Shown here: positions 23,622 through 35,664 of the stretch, piece by piece
Layout of the letters: each line of letters begins with the position of its first letter
Position numbering within the stretch: position 1 is the first letter of the stretch
Assembly: GCA_002633005.1 (NCBI GenBank)
Contig: NMRA01000266.1
Coordinates: 251,793 to 315,477 of the forward strand
Source of the DNA: Phoronis australis
Lineage: Eukaryota; Phoronida; Phoronidae
Direction: 5' to 3'
Length of the DNA stretch: 63,685 bases
Position numbers and translations under genes: made by a program
Notes under the pieces: model-generated
Told to the model about the DNA's origin: nothing
What the model saw: the letters and a program-made list of their open reading frames with translations, nothing else
Database searches by the model: none

Positions 23622-24475
23622 TGCATAAAAATGCTTATTTAGATTAATTTTATGGCATTCATTTCATATTAGCTAACTGAAACCTTATAAACTAAGAAAA
23701 TGCATGGTGAGAACCCTTTAGGGAGCCTCATAATTTGTTTTGCTTGGCGATAGCAGCAATCCTGTTATCGCAATAATAGTCCCTTCCTTTTTGTCCAGTC
23801 ATTCTACGGATAACCCAGAAAAAATTGCACCAGAAGGCTTTATTGCATAAATCTTATCCTTTCACACCCCTTATTGGGAAAAAAAGTCTACCGGAATTGG
23901 AGTGGCGGAAGTTGGTTTTTCAAGATGGCGGACAAATTGGCCGCCAGATTTTCTGATACGCACTATAACTCAAGAGTGGAATGTGATAGAGTAAACATTC
24001 AAAAAGGTTTACCTATGTTTTGTGGGTCAAAAAATCCATTGGAAATGGTTTTACATGGCTGTGGTGACACCGTCCTTCATTTTCCAAGATGGCCGCCAAA
24101 TCTACTTGAGTCGCACAACTTCACACGAACAGATTAGTGTGTCGTCTTACTTCAAACATCGCATCATAGGTTTTCTGGGTCGACTAATCCATTGAGACTC
24201 ATTGCATTTGGCACTAATGATTACTTCCACCATTTCCAAGATGGAGGACAAAATGGCCGCCAGATTTGCAGATGATCATTATAACTCGACAGTGGAATGT
24301 GATAGAGTAAAAATTCAAAAATGTTTACCTATATTTGCATAAAAATGCTTATTTAGATACATTTTATGGCATTCATTTCTTAATAGCTAACAGAAACCTC
24401 ATAAACTAAGAAAATGCATGGTGGCAACTCTTGAAGGAGCCTCCTAATTTGCAATCCTGTTATCGCAATAATAGC
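23622..24475. repeat. Repeat unit with direct terminal repeats and YY1-like motifs
   Basis: Direct repeats at 23622-23790 and 24336-24475 share TGCATAAAAATGCTTATTTA, then AAACTAAGAAAATGCATGGT and AATCCTGTTATCGCAATAA. Between them AAGATGGCGGACAAA...GGCCGCCA-type words occur three times (near 23922, 24088 and 24238). GTGGAATGTGATAGAGTAAA recurs at 23977 and 24291. Could be a tandem satellite fragment or a miniature terminal-repeat element. Non-coding. Confidence 0.6.
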
Positions 24476-25357
24476 GCCTTCTTTTGTCGATTCTTCTGGA
24501 CAACTATTCCATGACGGGTCGAGACAAAATTTCTAAGGAGTTCCCGAAATTAACGAGTTTTAGACATTACAATAAAGTATATCTTTTTAAATTGAAACTC
24601 CACGTTAATAAGGATACGTGAAATCGTGAGCTCTGAGGAATATCCCCCGTCCCCACCTCACGTGGCACAAATGTGTCAACGAAGCGTTCAATAAATAGCT
24701 CACTTGCGAGTTTCTCGTTAGTCGCTGTGACGTCACCGGAAAAGGGGCAAAACCCGCCATATTGCTCTTGTTTTGCCCCGAGTCTTTGCTACACACGCTA
24801 AAACTTACTGGAGTTCTTATGGTGAATTTTACGCTTAAAACGTTAAAACAACTTATGATATGGTAAATGGACCGTGGAGTAACTGTGAATGGACGAAGAA
24901 AATGTGAACTTGTTATGTTGTGCGAAGCTGTGAACGGACTGAAATTGGAACTTAACCCGCTCTAGGCCTGAATGCCGCAGGCATACAGGGGCGATAGTGT
25001 ATTCCCATAAAAAGATATTCACTTCAAAATACAGCAAATAAAATCAAATGAAACATGCATATGTGCACATGAAGTTATAATTAACACATACCCTGACTCT
25101 GGACACAATTTAGTCTACAAATAACTTGAGCATGATGTCCATGAAAACCTCGCGGTTCTCTCGAGTTTCTCTCACTGGCCGCCATTTTGAGGAAGTTACG
25201 TGAAATCACGCCTGTTGACGAACAAAAAGTCCAAGGGACACAAATCTTACAAATTTCACTTGATATTTTCTCATGCTATTTTGCAAGTGTCACGCGCCAG
25301 GTCACGCGCCAGATCTCGCGCTTCGCTCAGTCTCGCGCTAGCCTTTGCCTCATACTC
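24476..25357. other. No gene recognised
   Basis: No supported exon. Ends at a single N that begins the duplicated 4.8 kb block. Confidence 0.5.
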
Positions 25358-25358
25358 N
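25358..25358. other. Single-N assembly junction
   Basis: One N exactly where the 4.8 kb copy of 31606-36586 begins. Confidence 0.95.
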
Positions 25359-27296
25359 TTGGGGTCTCACAAAACTCACATAAATCGTTGATCAACCATA
25401 GGAGTCTATTAGATACTAACCTTAGCAGATACCTTTGTTGTACATGTACAATATGAATTTTCTAATTTGCAACACTCGCGCGCCTGTTTTAAGTATTGAC
25501 ACCAAGCTTACGGTTTTATACTATCCCTTGATGTAAGTGACATGCAAAGGCATTTCGTTTCGTAACAGGAAATTACAAATATCGTCGCGCGTTTCGTGAG
25601 CAACTACAAATTCGAGATCACTACTAAACAAAATGCATACTCCGCTCTAGACTAGTGCGACCGACTTTCACTCCATTCTAGAGACTATTGCGACCAAGTA
25701 CACCTGTACTTGAAATATTTACATCACATCCCCACGTCGCTCAATCGTACTTTTCGGATTCTACAAAGTATGTGTCTTGAAAACATTAATTTGAATAGTT
25801 TTCTCTGAATAAGTAGAAATATGATTTCAATCAACGTCTAAAACGACGCTAAGGACAAATAGGGATACCATTCATGGCACACAAAAAGAAAAATGGACAA
25901 AAATTACAAAATGCAAAAAATCCTCCTATACTCCGGCCACCTATTAGTTGCACTGTGAAAATTGGAACAAATTTGCATGGCATTTAAATTAATGTGCAAA
26001 CACATTCAAATGTGTGTTAGGGACGACGAAGAACAATTCTCTTAAATATCAGCACGCTCGCCTTCCTTGTTATACATGTACATGTAATACCCTGGATTGA
26101 AATCAACAACGCTAGGAGCACGCTAGGGCCTCAACAAAAACGAGAATTCGTGACATTACGCTAGATTCTGTCGAGCATTTTCAACGAGAGCACGTGATCT
26201 TGGTTAGATTGTTCCCGTCGCCAGAGAGCTATTGAACTCCACCCAGACTTTCATTATCTCCCTTCAAACTTAAAACCAAAAACACTGTTTGAGTGCGATG
26301 ACAGTCGATGGGGTCAAATTCCCATTGAACACAGGCAATCTTCAAACATGTCGAGGTCAAGGAAAGTAAAAAAGCTCTATAATTTTTAATTGTCATGTGC
26401 TTATTGCTGTCCAAGTGTTGGCTAAGAGCGACACATGTATTTTCTTGTATATTCAGCGTCTTTGTTCAGACTATCCAGCTGTAAATGTGTGAAGTCTGTT
26501 TGCATATCAATGGTTTACATGTGACCTGGATTTCCAGCTAACAATGTTTTGTAACGGCTCAGTCAGAGGTCAAAGGTTATGGTGGCACTCAATATAGTTT
26601 TTGTGAGACAAGGTTCAGTTTGTGTCCAACCAACCAAATTCAAAATTGGAGCTTGCTGGGTTGGCTGTGCATTTCAAGTTCTGTGCTGCATGTGAAGGCT
26701 ACAAATGGCATTTACTTGGTTTTCGAATCTGTTTGGAGCGAAAAAATGCCAGTTGTTGACCTCTTGACCCACTTTTAATCAGCCATGACTTTTCTTGATC
26801 TTCGACTGCTTGCAAGCGGGAAGATGAAGTTTAGCCAGAGGTTTAGGTATCCTTCAGACTTTTTGAATCTGTGAAAAATCTGGATGCTGGACACCTAGTT
26901 TTCACCTGGTTTCTGGAATCTGGAGAGTTTTGACAGTCTGAATGCACTGTCTCTCAGTTCTTAGAAATTGCATGCGAATGGTGACTTTGGGGTGAAAACC
27001 GATGATTCAACAAACTTTTGCTCCATTTCAAGTTGCCGGATGCACTTCCGGTAGTTGCAAAAGATGGAAAGTTGTCTTTGGAATCATTTTCAATAGACTT
27101 TGTGCTAGGTTTTAGACGGCTTTGGCCTGTTATACTCTTCAAATTTCCAGGTTTAGTACTGCAACAGAGTGTTGGAGCTGAATCGACCTGGATTTTCGAA
27201 CCCCAAATCAGCAAAAACTGTTGAGTGACACCTAGATAAGGGCCCTTCAAACTGTGCTTTAACGAAGGACGCCAGCCAGTCCAGAGAACCGGTGAA

Positions 27297-27500
27297 ACCT
27301 TCCCTATAAGAATTCCTATATGAATATGAGTAGGACTGCAGGAATTCCTATAGAAAATTCTACAGGGACGTACTGTATATGTAGATATCTGATTATGGTA
27401 AGTAGCCTGCAGGGAAAGTCCTATGAATGTAGACGCCTTATAGGAATTCCCAAAGAAAAGTCTACAGTCATATAGGTATTTTAAGGGATCCTACAGGGAA
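27297..27500. repeat. Array of TATAGGAATTCC / CTACAGGGA words
   Basis: Palindromic GGAATTCC-type words (AGGAATTCCTATAGAAA, CTTATAGGAATTCCC) alternate with CTACAGGGA and CTGCAGGGA. Similar words resume after the AAT tract at 27845-27890. Mirrored in block D at 33540-33750. Nature unknown. Confidence 0.45.
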
Positions 27501-27803
27501 TATCTTATGAATGAAGATGTTTTTATTAATTATTTATTGTCTGTTTTTATATTTATATTTATATTTATATTTTTTAGTTAATTATCTTGTCTTAATTTCT
27601 TTATTTATCATATTTTATTTTTTATTTTGCTTCATCAGTCTGTCCATGTTAATTTCTTATTCTTTGCTTATTACTTAAGTTTGTCTTTCATTTTGTAATT
27701 CTGTTTTTGTCTTACTATCTGTTTGTTTTTTAATGAGGGCAGGGCCCCCATGGAAAGCAGTGTGAACTGATGGGGCTACCCTCATTGTAAATATTACATT
27801 AAT

Positions 27804-27804
27804 G

Positions 27805-27844
<40 letters not shown>
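27804..27844. repeat. (ATA)n microsatellite
   Basis: About 13 ATA units. The corresponding tract in block D is 34054-34100, with a slightly different length. Confidence 0.9.
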
Positions 27845-27846
<2 letters not shown>

Positions 27847-28756
27847 GGAACGCCTATAAGCACGTAGGTATCCTGTAGGAATTCGTATAGCATATTCTAT
27901 GGGCATGTGGCTATCTTTTATTATCCTACAGCCCCATCACCTTTTGAAAAATATTGGAGGTCCTGGTTTGTTTTCCGACTCAAGTAGTCACGACGTTTGA
28001 ATTTCTACAAATGTATACGGCTGCATCAATTGGTGTGCTCTGAGGGCCGGTTGCAAACACTGTACATGTATGTGGGGGTTGAGAAGGAATAGGTACTAGG
28101 AAGACACAGTACCAATAACTTGTCTACGCGAGACATAATTTCACGGTGCGGGTGAATTCCACATTGAAAACATGCACCTTTCAAAATATACCAATAGTTA
28201 CAATGTTCCGATCCGGTGTCTTTGTATGCCGCGAGTCAACAAAACACCAAACAACCAAGAAGCAGCGGAACACTTTTCATTTAGACCACTCACCGCTGTA
28301 AAATTGATCTCAACCTGTTGTATATTCAGTAGAGAACGGATTTCCGAATTTGCAAAGACCTATTATTTTAGGCCATACTCGGTTCTTGAAGTGACAAGCC
28401 AAGTTATCAGGCCTGGGTACAAGTAATAACCAACAGTACGTTCATTGGAAATCCTGAGACCATCCCCATTTTGACAAAGAAACAATACTGATGTGGACAG
28501 TTTTGTACCGGTTAACAGATGTAAATGAAAAGTTTTGCTCTGCGACACAAGGTGGCGTTCTAGACGCTTTAAAAACAAACGGGGCTGTACGTTTTCAAAA
28601 TTTGAAGAATTTTCTTTACTATCGGTAGCAAGAGCAAAGTTAATGTACCGTGACTAGTGCACACGGTGTGACCGATGGACTTTCCTCTCAAATTAGTTGA
28701 TCAGACGATGCATAAAACATAGTTTGCGACATACACTCATATTATGAACTGTGTAC

Positions 28757-29263
28757 CTTTCTTTCCCATCAGGCGTCTTAAGGGTAGGTATTGGCGATAG
28801 ATTAGTTGGAGGAATTGGTAACGGACGTCTGACACGCAAGGCACTTGCATTAGGCGTCGGTGTGGAATGCATGGGCTCCTGACCAATGTTTTCTTTGGAA
28901 ATGGGAGTGGGTATCTCTTTCCCACCAGCGGCTGCAAGACGAGGAGGTTTTGGTGGACCTAATAGAGGCACCTTAGACTTTTGCCTCGGGAATGTCGGCT
29001 CCTGACCAATGTTTCCTTTGGAAATGGGAGTGGGTAGCTTTTTTCCAGCGGCGGCGAAAAGACGAGGAGGCTTTGGTGGACCTTTTGGCGTCTCCATTGA
29101 CTTTTGCCTCATTGCTGTCGCTGAAAGGTCCTGCACCGCATGTGGCCCTTCGGCACTTTTCCTATCAGGATTTCGCATCAGGTTGGGCGGCCTCGTCGCC
29201 ACAGGTTCTGACTGCATCTTTGCGCTCACAGTTTTCGCCGCCGCGTGTTGCTGGTCCGTTTGT
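28757..29263 (-). CDS. Duplicate copy of receptor tail exon (block B)
   Basis: 507-nt phase 2-2 exon, acceptor TTTAG at 29264-29268 and donor GTACAC from 28756. It encodes a proline-rich cytoplasmic segment: QTDQQH start, two ~39-residue repeats each with GPPKPPRL and PTPIS(K)xNIGQEP, then LKTPDGKE at the end. It is the counterpart of 35161-35664, with about nine amino-acid differences and one in-frame codon indel. It sits 3' of the gene's last exon and so cannot join that transcript as assembled; probably an allele. Confidence 0.65.
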
Positions 29264-30185
29264 CTAAATTTGATACAGTCTATTTTACCACAGTGCGTTG
29301 GAAAACACTATCGCAAACCACAGCTAAGGATGGATCTTTGGAAGCCATTGTGTAGAAGAATAAAAAAGAACTTGTAAAAATAGATTTTGCTCAGAGAAGT
29401 TTGGCTGGGGAAATGGTCTTGAACGACTGGCGAAAATTTCGTTTTTAACCACGAATGGACACAGCAAGTCGCAAAAGATTCTGGGAACTGTGACTTATGG
29501 ATGGACACGTTGTTTAGCACAAATGCGATGACGATGCGCTGGTAAAACCAGGCGTATGGAGCTGCTTCTTACAACTTCCAAAAATGCAACCATTGAGGTA
29601 AATGCACACTTCTGCATAACTTTTCGCAGCACTGACGTCATAACTTATCACAGTTCTGACGTCACAACGTACCACAACAGTGACACCTCATCTTATCACA
29701 GCAGTGAAGTGATTAGGCTGCAGCAAGTGACATCCTCATTATTCGATACGGAGTTCTTCTATTTCTGTGTGACGCTATTACATGCATATACATAAAACGT
29801 ACCGAGAGGGGCGTACATGAAGTAATATCCCACTCGACACTATTTCGCTGAATAATGTCAAGTGGGATATTACTTCATCTACGCCAATCGAGATATGTTT
29901 TGTATTTATCCCATACGGTTCGAATTCCTGTGTTTTTCCATTTTTTCCGCAGAATTTTTAAATACTTCGCTCAGACTGTTCACGTGGCGAATCACATCCT
30001 ATATGTATGTTCTTGCGCGTTAAGCTGCAAGTTTTCTCTAGTAAAAGAATTATTTGAAAAGAGATAACAGACATGAAAACAACGGCAACTTTGCACTGAA
30101 CTTGCAACATCTCCTGAAAATAGTTAAATTATAACGTTACACATTGTAGTTGCCGAGGAATCGGCGCCTGAGTTACAGACGATAT

Positions 30186-30186
30186 N
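30186..30186. other. Single-N assembly junction
   Basis: One N at the end of block B. Sequence 30187-31055 is a separate contig carrying the receptor's last exon. Confidence 0.95.
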
Positions 30187-30507
30187 ACACTCTGCTACCG
30201 TATTGGGCAAATGACCAAACGACAACCTTTTGCCCCACTTCCCGTGACGTCACAGTTAAGTCCCACATAATCTCGCGTTATTGTTATAAACTCGCAAAAG
30301 GCCTATTCATTTGGCATAATGAGCAGAGTGCTGACCCGAATAAAACATTGTACTTTGGAATGAAATGTTAATATTACGATGGAACTGAGATAGCGTTATG
30401 CATCACTTCAATTAAGTACTTAAATGTGCAATTGTGAGGCGTGTTTGCGTTTTGCACATACGTGCCTCAGTTTTTCTTATCTGCAGTCATTGTTCTATTG
30501 GCTACTT

Positions 30508-30513
30508 TTTATT
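30508..30513 (-). promoter_or_regulatory. Poly(A) signal AATAAA for receptor gene
   Basis: AATAAA on the minus strand, about 120 nt after the TAA stop of the last exon, a normal distance for a short 3' UTR. Confidence 0.55.
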
Positions 30514-30628
30514 ACGATCGATGTTCACGCTGTGGTTTACATGTATTCAGGTCTATTCGAATTCTTGTAGACAAAGCAATAAAGGGAACCTGAATACCCA
30601 TTCTTGGACAAATTATTGGCTTAACCGA

Positions 30629-30932
30629 TTATTTCTTTTTATCTTTTTTCTTTTTCGATTGCTTCTCTTTTTTTACTTTAGCAGCCTTCGGCGTATTCGA
30701 ATGTAAAGGATTTTTTGTTTTCCCGCTGCCACTATTTTCTTGTTCTTTTGATTTCTTAAGACGCCTCGATATCAGAGCACTTGCCGAGGCTCGTGACGAC
30801 GCTTCACCTTGACTGGTCACAGATGCTTTCAAATACCTGGAAGTCGATAACCTCTGCTTTTCGTCTTTGGCGGCTCCTGGTGAGAGATTTGCTCGGTACG
30901 TCATAACATCTGTGTGTTGCTGTTCTATTTGC
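30629..30932 (-). CDS. Receptor gene, last exon (lysine-rich C-terminus)
   Basis: Acceptor AATTTCAG ends at 30933 and the exon enters in phase 2. It starts (R)QIEQQH, matching tail exons 29263 and 35664, continues through a Ser/Ala-rich part (SVTSQGEASSRASASAL) and PKAAKVKKEKQ, and ends in a lysine-only run before TAA. Strongly basic and probably disordered. Homologous to the last exon of the upstream paralogue at 61543-61909 (shared LKAS, TSRA/SSRA, PKAAK and EKQxK words). A poly(A) signal follows at 30508. Confidence 0.8.
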
Positions 30933-31055
30933 CTGAAATTGGTTGACAAGGTCAATTTAGCGTGTGGCTTTCGAGAAATTCATGTACGATGGCAACATTG
31001 GTTTACTGATACTTAAGCGGTGGGAGATTTTACGGATGAACATAACCTGCAGTAC
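30833..31055. repeat. 223 bp direct repeat, copy 1
   Basis: Almost identical to 31057-31280, and the two copies abut a single N. Typical of two overlapping contigs or alleles left unmerged. Confidence 0.85.
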
Positions 31056-31056
31056 N
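31056..31056. other. Single-N assembly junction
   Basis: One N between the two copies of the 223 bp repeat. Confidence 0.95.
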
Positions 31057-31280
31057 AATACCTGGAAGTCGATAACCTCTGCTTTTCGTCTTTGGCGGCT
31101 CCTGGTGAGAGATTTGCTCGGTACGTCATAACGTCTGTGTGTTGCTGTTCTATTTGCCTGAAATTGGTTGACAAGGTCAATTTAGCGTGTGGCTTTCGAG
31201 AAATACATGTACGATGGCAACATTGGTTTACTGATACTTAAGAGGTGGGAGAGTTTACGGATGAACATAACCTGCAGTAC
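31057..31280. repeat. 223 bp direct repeat, copy 2, with a partial copy of the last exon
   Basis: Contains the acceptor and first ~101 nt (31057-31157, minus) of the receptor's last exon, cut off by the N at 31056. If the overlap is collapsed, the last exon at 30629-30932 lies directly downstream of block D, as the gene model needs. Confidence 0.8.
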
Positions 31281-31499
31281 GAACAACTAATCAAGCCCTC
31301 GAAGCAACATTTTGGTGAATAGGTATAGGTTATTTTCGATGCCCGTGTGGAATTAAGGGAGGTTGGGTATATTCACCACAACGTTTAATGTCTACAGTTG
31401 CGTGAGTGATGGTCGTGTTTTTTTTGTTTTTTTTTTACATTTATGTCATTAATCTGATAGATACCTACAATGGAAATGCGCAACTTCTTAATTTCTTTA

Positions 31500-31570
31500 C
31501 ACACAAACACACACACACACACACACACACACAAACCCACACAAACACGGGCACGCATGCACGCACGCAA
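31500..31570. repeat. (AC)n microsatellite
   Basis: AC repeats with AAAC/CCAC interruptions, grading into GCACGCATGCACGCACGC. Open frames over it are artefacts. Confidence 0.9.
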
Positions 31571-34053
31571 GCATGAACAAACACGCTGACTAAGGCTCCA
31601 TGATCTTGGGGTCTCACAAAACTCACATAAATCGTTGATCAACCATAGGAGTCTATTAGATACTAACCTTAGCAGATACCTTTGTTGTACATGTACAATA
31701 TGAATTTTCTAATTTGCAACACTCGCGTGCCTGTTTTAAGTATTGACACCAAGCTTACGGTTTTATAATATCCCTTGATGTAAGTGACATACAAAGGCAT
31801 TTCGTTTTGTAACAGGAAATTACAAATATCGTCGCGCTTTTCGTGAGCAACTACAAATTCGAGATTACTACTAAACAAAATGCATACTCCGCTCTAGACT
31901 AGTGCGACCGACTATCACTCCCTTCTAGAGACTATTGCGACCAAGTACACCTGTACTTAAAATATTTACATCACATCCCTACATCGCTCAATCGTACCTT
32001 TCGTATTCTACAAAGTATGTGTCTTGAAAACTTTAATTTGAATAGTTTTCTCTGAATAAGTAGAAATATGATTTCAATCAACGTCTAAAACGACGCTAAG
32101 GACAAATAGGGATACCATTCATGGCACACAAAAAGAAAAATGGACAAAAATTACAAAATGAAAATCCTCCTATACTCCGGCCACCTATTAGTTGCACTGT
32201 GAAAAATGGAACAAATTTGCATATGGCAATTAAATTAATATGCAAACACACTCAAATGTGTGACGACGAAGAACAATTCTCTTAAATATCAGCACGCTCT
32301 CGGAAATTCCTTCTGTGTTATAATACCCTGGATTGAAATCAACAACGCTAGGAGCACGCTAGGGCCTCAACAAAAACGAGAATTCGTGACATTACGCGAG
32401 ATTCTGTCGTGCATTTTCAACTAGAGCACGTGATTTTGGTTAGATTGTTCCTGTCGCCAGAGAGCTATTGAACTCTACTCAGACTTTCATTACCTCTCTC
32501 TTCAAACCACACGCACTGTTTGAGTGCAATGACAGTAGATGGGGTCAAATTCCCATTGAACACAGGCAATCTTCAAACTAAACATGTCGAGATCAAGGAA
32601 AGTAAAAAATCTCTATAACTTTTAATTGTCATGTGCTTATTGCTGTTCAAGTGTTGGCTAAGAGCGCCACCTGTATTTTATTGTATATATTCAGACTATC
32701 CAGCTGTAAATGTGTGAAGTCTGTTTGCATATCAATGATTTACATGTGACCTGGATTTCCAGCTAACAATGTTTTGGAACGGCTCAGTCAGAGGTCAAAG
32801 GTTATGGTGGCACTCAATATAGTTTTTGTGAGACAAGGTCCAGTTTGTGTCCAACCAATCAAATTCAAAATTGGAGCTTGCTGGGTTGGCTGTGCATTTC
32901 AAGTTCTGTGCTGCATGTGAAGGCTACAAATGGCATTTACTTGGTTTTCGAATCTGTTTGGAGCGAAAAAATGCCAGTTGTTGACCTCTTGACCCACTTT
33001 TAATCAGCCGTGACTTTTCTTGAACTTCTACTGCTTGCAAGCGGGAAGTTGAAGTTTAGCCGGAGGTTTAGGTATCCTTCAGACTTTTTGAATCTGTGAA
33101 AAATCTGGATGCTGGACACCTATTTTTCACCTGGTTTCTGGAATCTGGAGAGTTTTGACAGTCTGAATGCACTGTCGTCTCTCCGTTCTTAGAAACTGCA
33201 TGCGAATGGTGGCTTTGGGATGAAAACCGATGATTCAACAAACTTTTGCTCGTTTTCAAGTAGCCGGATGCACTTCCGGTAGTTGTAAGAGATGGAAAGT
33301 TGTCTTTGGAATCATTTTCAATAGATTTTGTGTTAGGTTTTAGACGGCTTTGGCCTGTTATACTCTTCAAATTTTCAGGTTTAGTACTGCAACAGACTGT
33401 TGGAGCTGAATCGACCTGGATTTTCGAACCCCAAATCATCAAAAACTGTTGAGTGACACCTAGAGAAAGGCCTTTCAAACTGTGCTTTAACGAAAGACGC
33501 CAGCCAGTCCAGAGAACCGGTGAAACCCGATAGTCTGAGAATTCCCTGTAATTCCTATATGAATATGAGTAGCAATGTATGACTGCAGGAATTCCTATAG
33601 AAAATTCTACAGGGACGTACTGTACATGTAGATATCTGATTATGGTAAGTAGCCTGCAGGGAAAGTCCTATGAATGTAGACGCCTTATAGGAATTCCTAA
33701 AGAAAAGTTTACAGTTATATAGGTATTTTAAGGGATCCTACAAGGCATATATTATGAATGAAGATGTTTTTATTAATTATTTATTGTCTGTTTTTATTTT
33801 TTATATTTATATTTATGTTTATATTTTTTAGTTAATTATCTTGTCTTAATTTCTTTATTTATCATATTTCATTTTTTATTTTGGTTTATCAGTCTTTCCA
33901 TGTTAATTTTTTATTCTTTGCTTATTACCTAAGTTTGTCTTTCATTTTGTAATTCTGTTTTTGTCTTACTATCTGTTTGTTTTTTAATGAGGGCAGGGTC
34001 CCCATGGAAAGCAGTGTGAACTGATGGGGCTACCCTCATTGTAAATATTACAT

Positions 34054-34058
34054 TAATA

Positions 34059-34100
<42 letters not shown>
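34054..34100. repeat. (AAT)n microsatellite
   Basis: About 15 trinucleotide units. Block-D counterpart of 27804-27844. Confidence 0.9.
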
Positions 34101-34102
<2 letters not shown>

Positions 34103-35160
34103 GGAACGCCTATAAGCACGTACATGTAGATATCCTGTAGGAATTCGTATAGCATATTCTATGGGCACGTGGCTTTCTTTTATTATCCTACAGCCCCATC
34201 ACCTTTTGAAAAATATTGGAGGTCCTGGTTTGTTTTCTGACTCAAGTAGTCACGACGTTTGAATTTCTACAAATGTATACTGCTGCATCAATTGGTGTGC
34301 TCTGAGGGCCGGTTGCAAACACTGTACATGTACATGTATGTTGGGGGGTTGAGAAGGAATAGGTTTTACCAGGTCCATAGTCAGACCATAAATAAGCAAT
34401 TAAAGACGTTGCATAGATTTAGCCTAATATACTTGTTTGAAATTTGACATAATATTTCTTATTCAACTGGGATCTGAGTTCAGGCTCACGGGGGTCCCGA
34501 AGGTACTAGAAAGACCCAGTACCAATCACTTGTCTACGCGAGACATAATTTCACGATGTGATGAATTCCACATTGAAAACATGCACCTTTCAAAATATAC
34601 CAATAGTTATAGTGTTCCGATCCGGCCTCCTTGTATGCGAGTCAACAAAACACTAAACAACCAAGAAGCAGCGGAACACTTTTCATTTAGACCACTCACC
34701 GCTGTAAAATTGATCTCAACCTGTTCTATATTCAGTAGAGAACGGATTTCCGAGTTTGCAAAGACCTATTATTTTAGGCCATACTCGGTTCTCGAAGTGA
34801 CAAGCCAAGTTGTCAGGCCTGGGTACAAGTAATAACCAACCGTTCATTGGAAACCCTGAGATCATCCCCATTTTGACAAAGAAACAATATTGATGTGGAC
34901 AGTTTTGTACCGGTTAACAGATGTGTAAATGAAAAGTTTTGCTCTGAGACACAAGGTGGCGTTCTAGACGCTTTAAATACAAATAGGGCTGTCCGTTTTC
35001 AAAATTTGAAGAATTTTCTTTACTATCGGTAGCAAGAGCAACGTTAATGTACCGTGACTAGTGCACACGGTGTGACCGATGGACTTTCCTGTCAAATTAG
35101 TAGATCAGACGATGCATAAAACATAGTTTGCGATATACACTCATATTATGAACTGTGTAC

Positions 35161-35664
35161 CTTTCTTTCCCATCAGGCGTCTTAAGGGTAGGTATTGGCG
35201 ATAGGTTAGTTGGAGGAATTGGTAACGGACGTCTGACACGCAAGGCACTTGCATTAGGCGTCGGTGTGGAATGCATGGGCTCCTGACCAATGTTTCCTTT
35301 GGAAATGGGAGTGGATAGCTCTTTCCCACCAGCGGCTGCAAGACGAGGAGGTTTTGGTGGACCTAATAGAGGCACCTTAGACTTTTGCCTCGGGAATGTC
35401 GGCTCCTGACCAATGTTTCCTTTGGAAATGGGAGTGGGTAGCTCTTTCCCAGCGGCGAAAAGACGAGGAGGCTTTGGTGGACCTTTTGGCGTCTCCATTG
35501 ACTTTTGCCTCATTGCTGTCGCTGAAAGGTCCTGCACCGCATGTGGCCCTTCGGCACTTTTCCTCTCAGGATTTCGCATCAAGATGGGCGGCCTCGTCTC
35601 CACAGGGTCTGACTGCATCTTTGCGCTAACATTTTTCGCCGCCGCTTGTTGCTGGTCCGTTTTT
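35161..35664 (-). CDS. Receptor gene, tail exon 3 (SH3-ligand-like repeats)
   Basis: 504-nt phase 2-2 exon, acceptor AAATTTAG just above 35664 and donor GTACAC from 35160. 168 residues, cytoplasmic. It starts (R)KTDQQ and has two tandem repeats of ~39 residues with GPPKPPRL, then PTPISKGNIGQEP or STPISKGNIGQEP. It next reads MHSTPTPNASALRVRRPLP and IPTLKTPDGKE up to the splice. PPKPPR matches class II-like SH3 ligands. Joining to the last exon gives KE-R-QIEQQH in frame. The same layout is seen in the paralogue's exon 63207-63685. Confidence 0.8.

Larger units (their letters stand above)
25359..30185. repeat. 4.8 kb duplicate of 31606-36586 (block B)
   Basis: Collinear with 31606-36586 at high identity with small indels. 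Block B lacks about 140 bp present at 34365-34501. It starts right after one N and ends right before another. It contains a second copy of the receptor tail exon but lies beyond that gene's last exon, so it is most simply a misplaced alternative haplotype rather than a real second copy. Confidence 0.85.

Noticed and set aside
33068-33478. 136-codon minus-strand frame in block D
   Set aside because: No domain; the block B counterpart has a stop and many replacements, and it lacks the tail-module start and end words.
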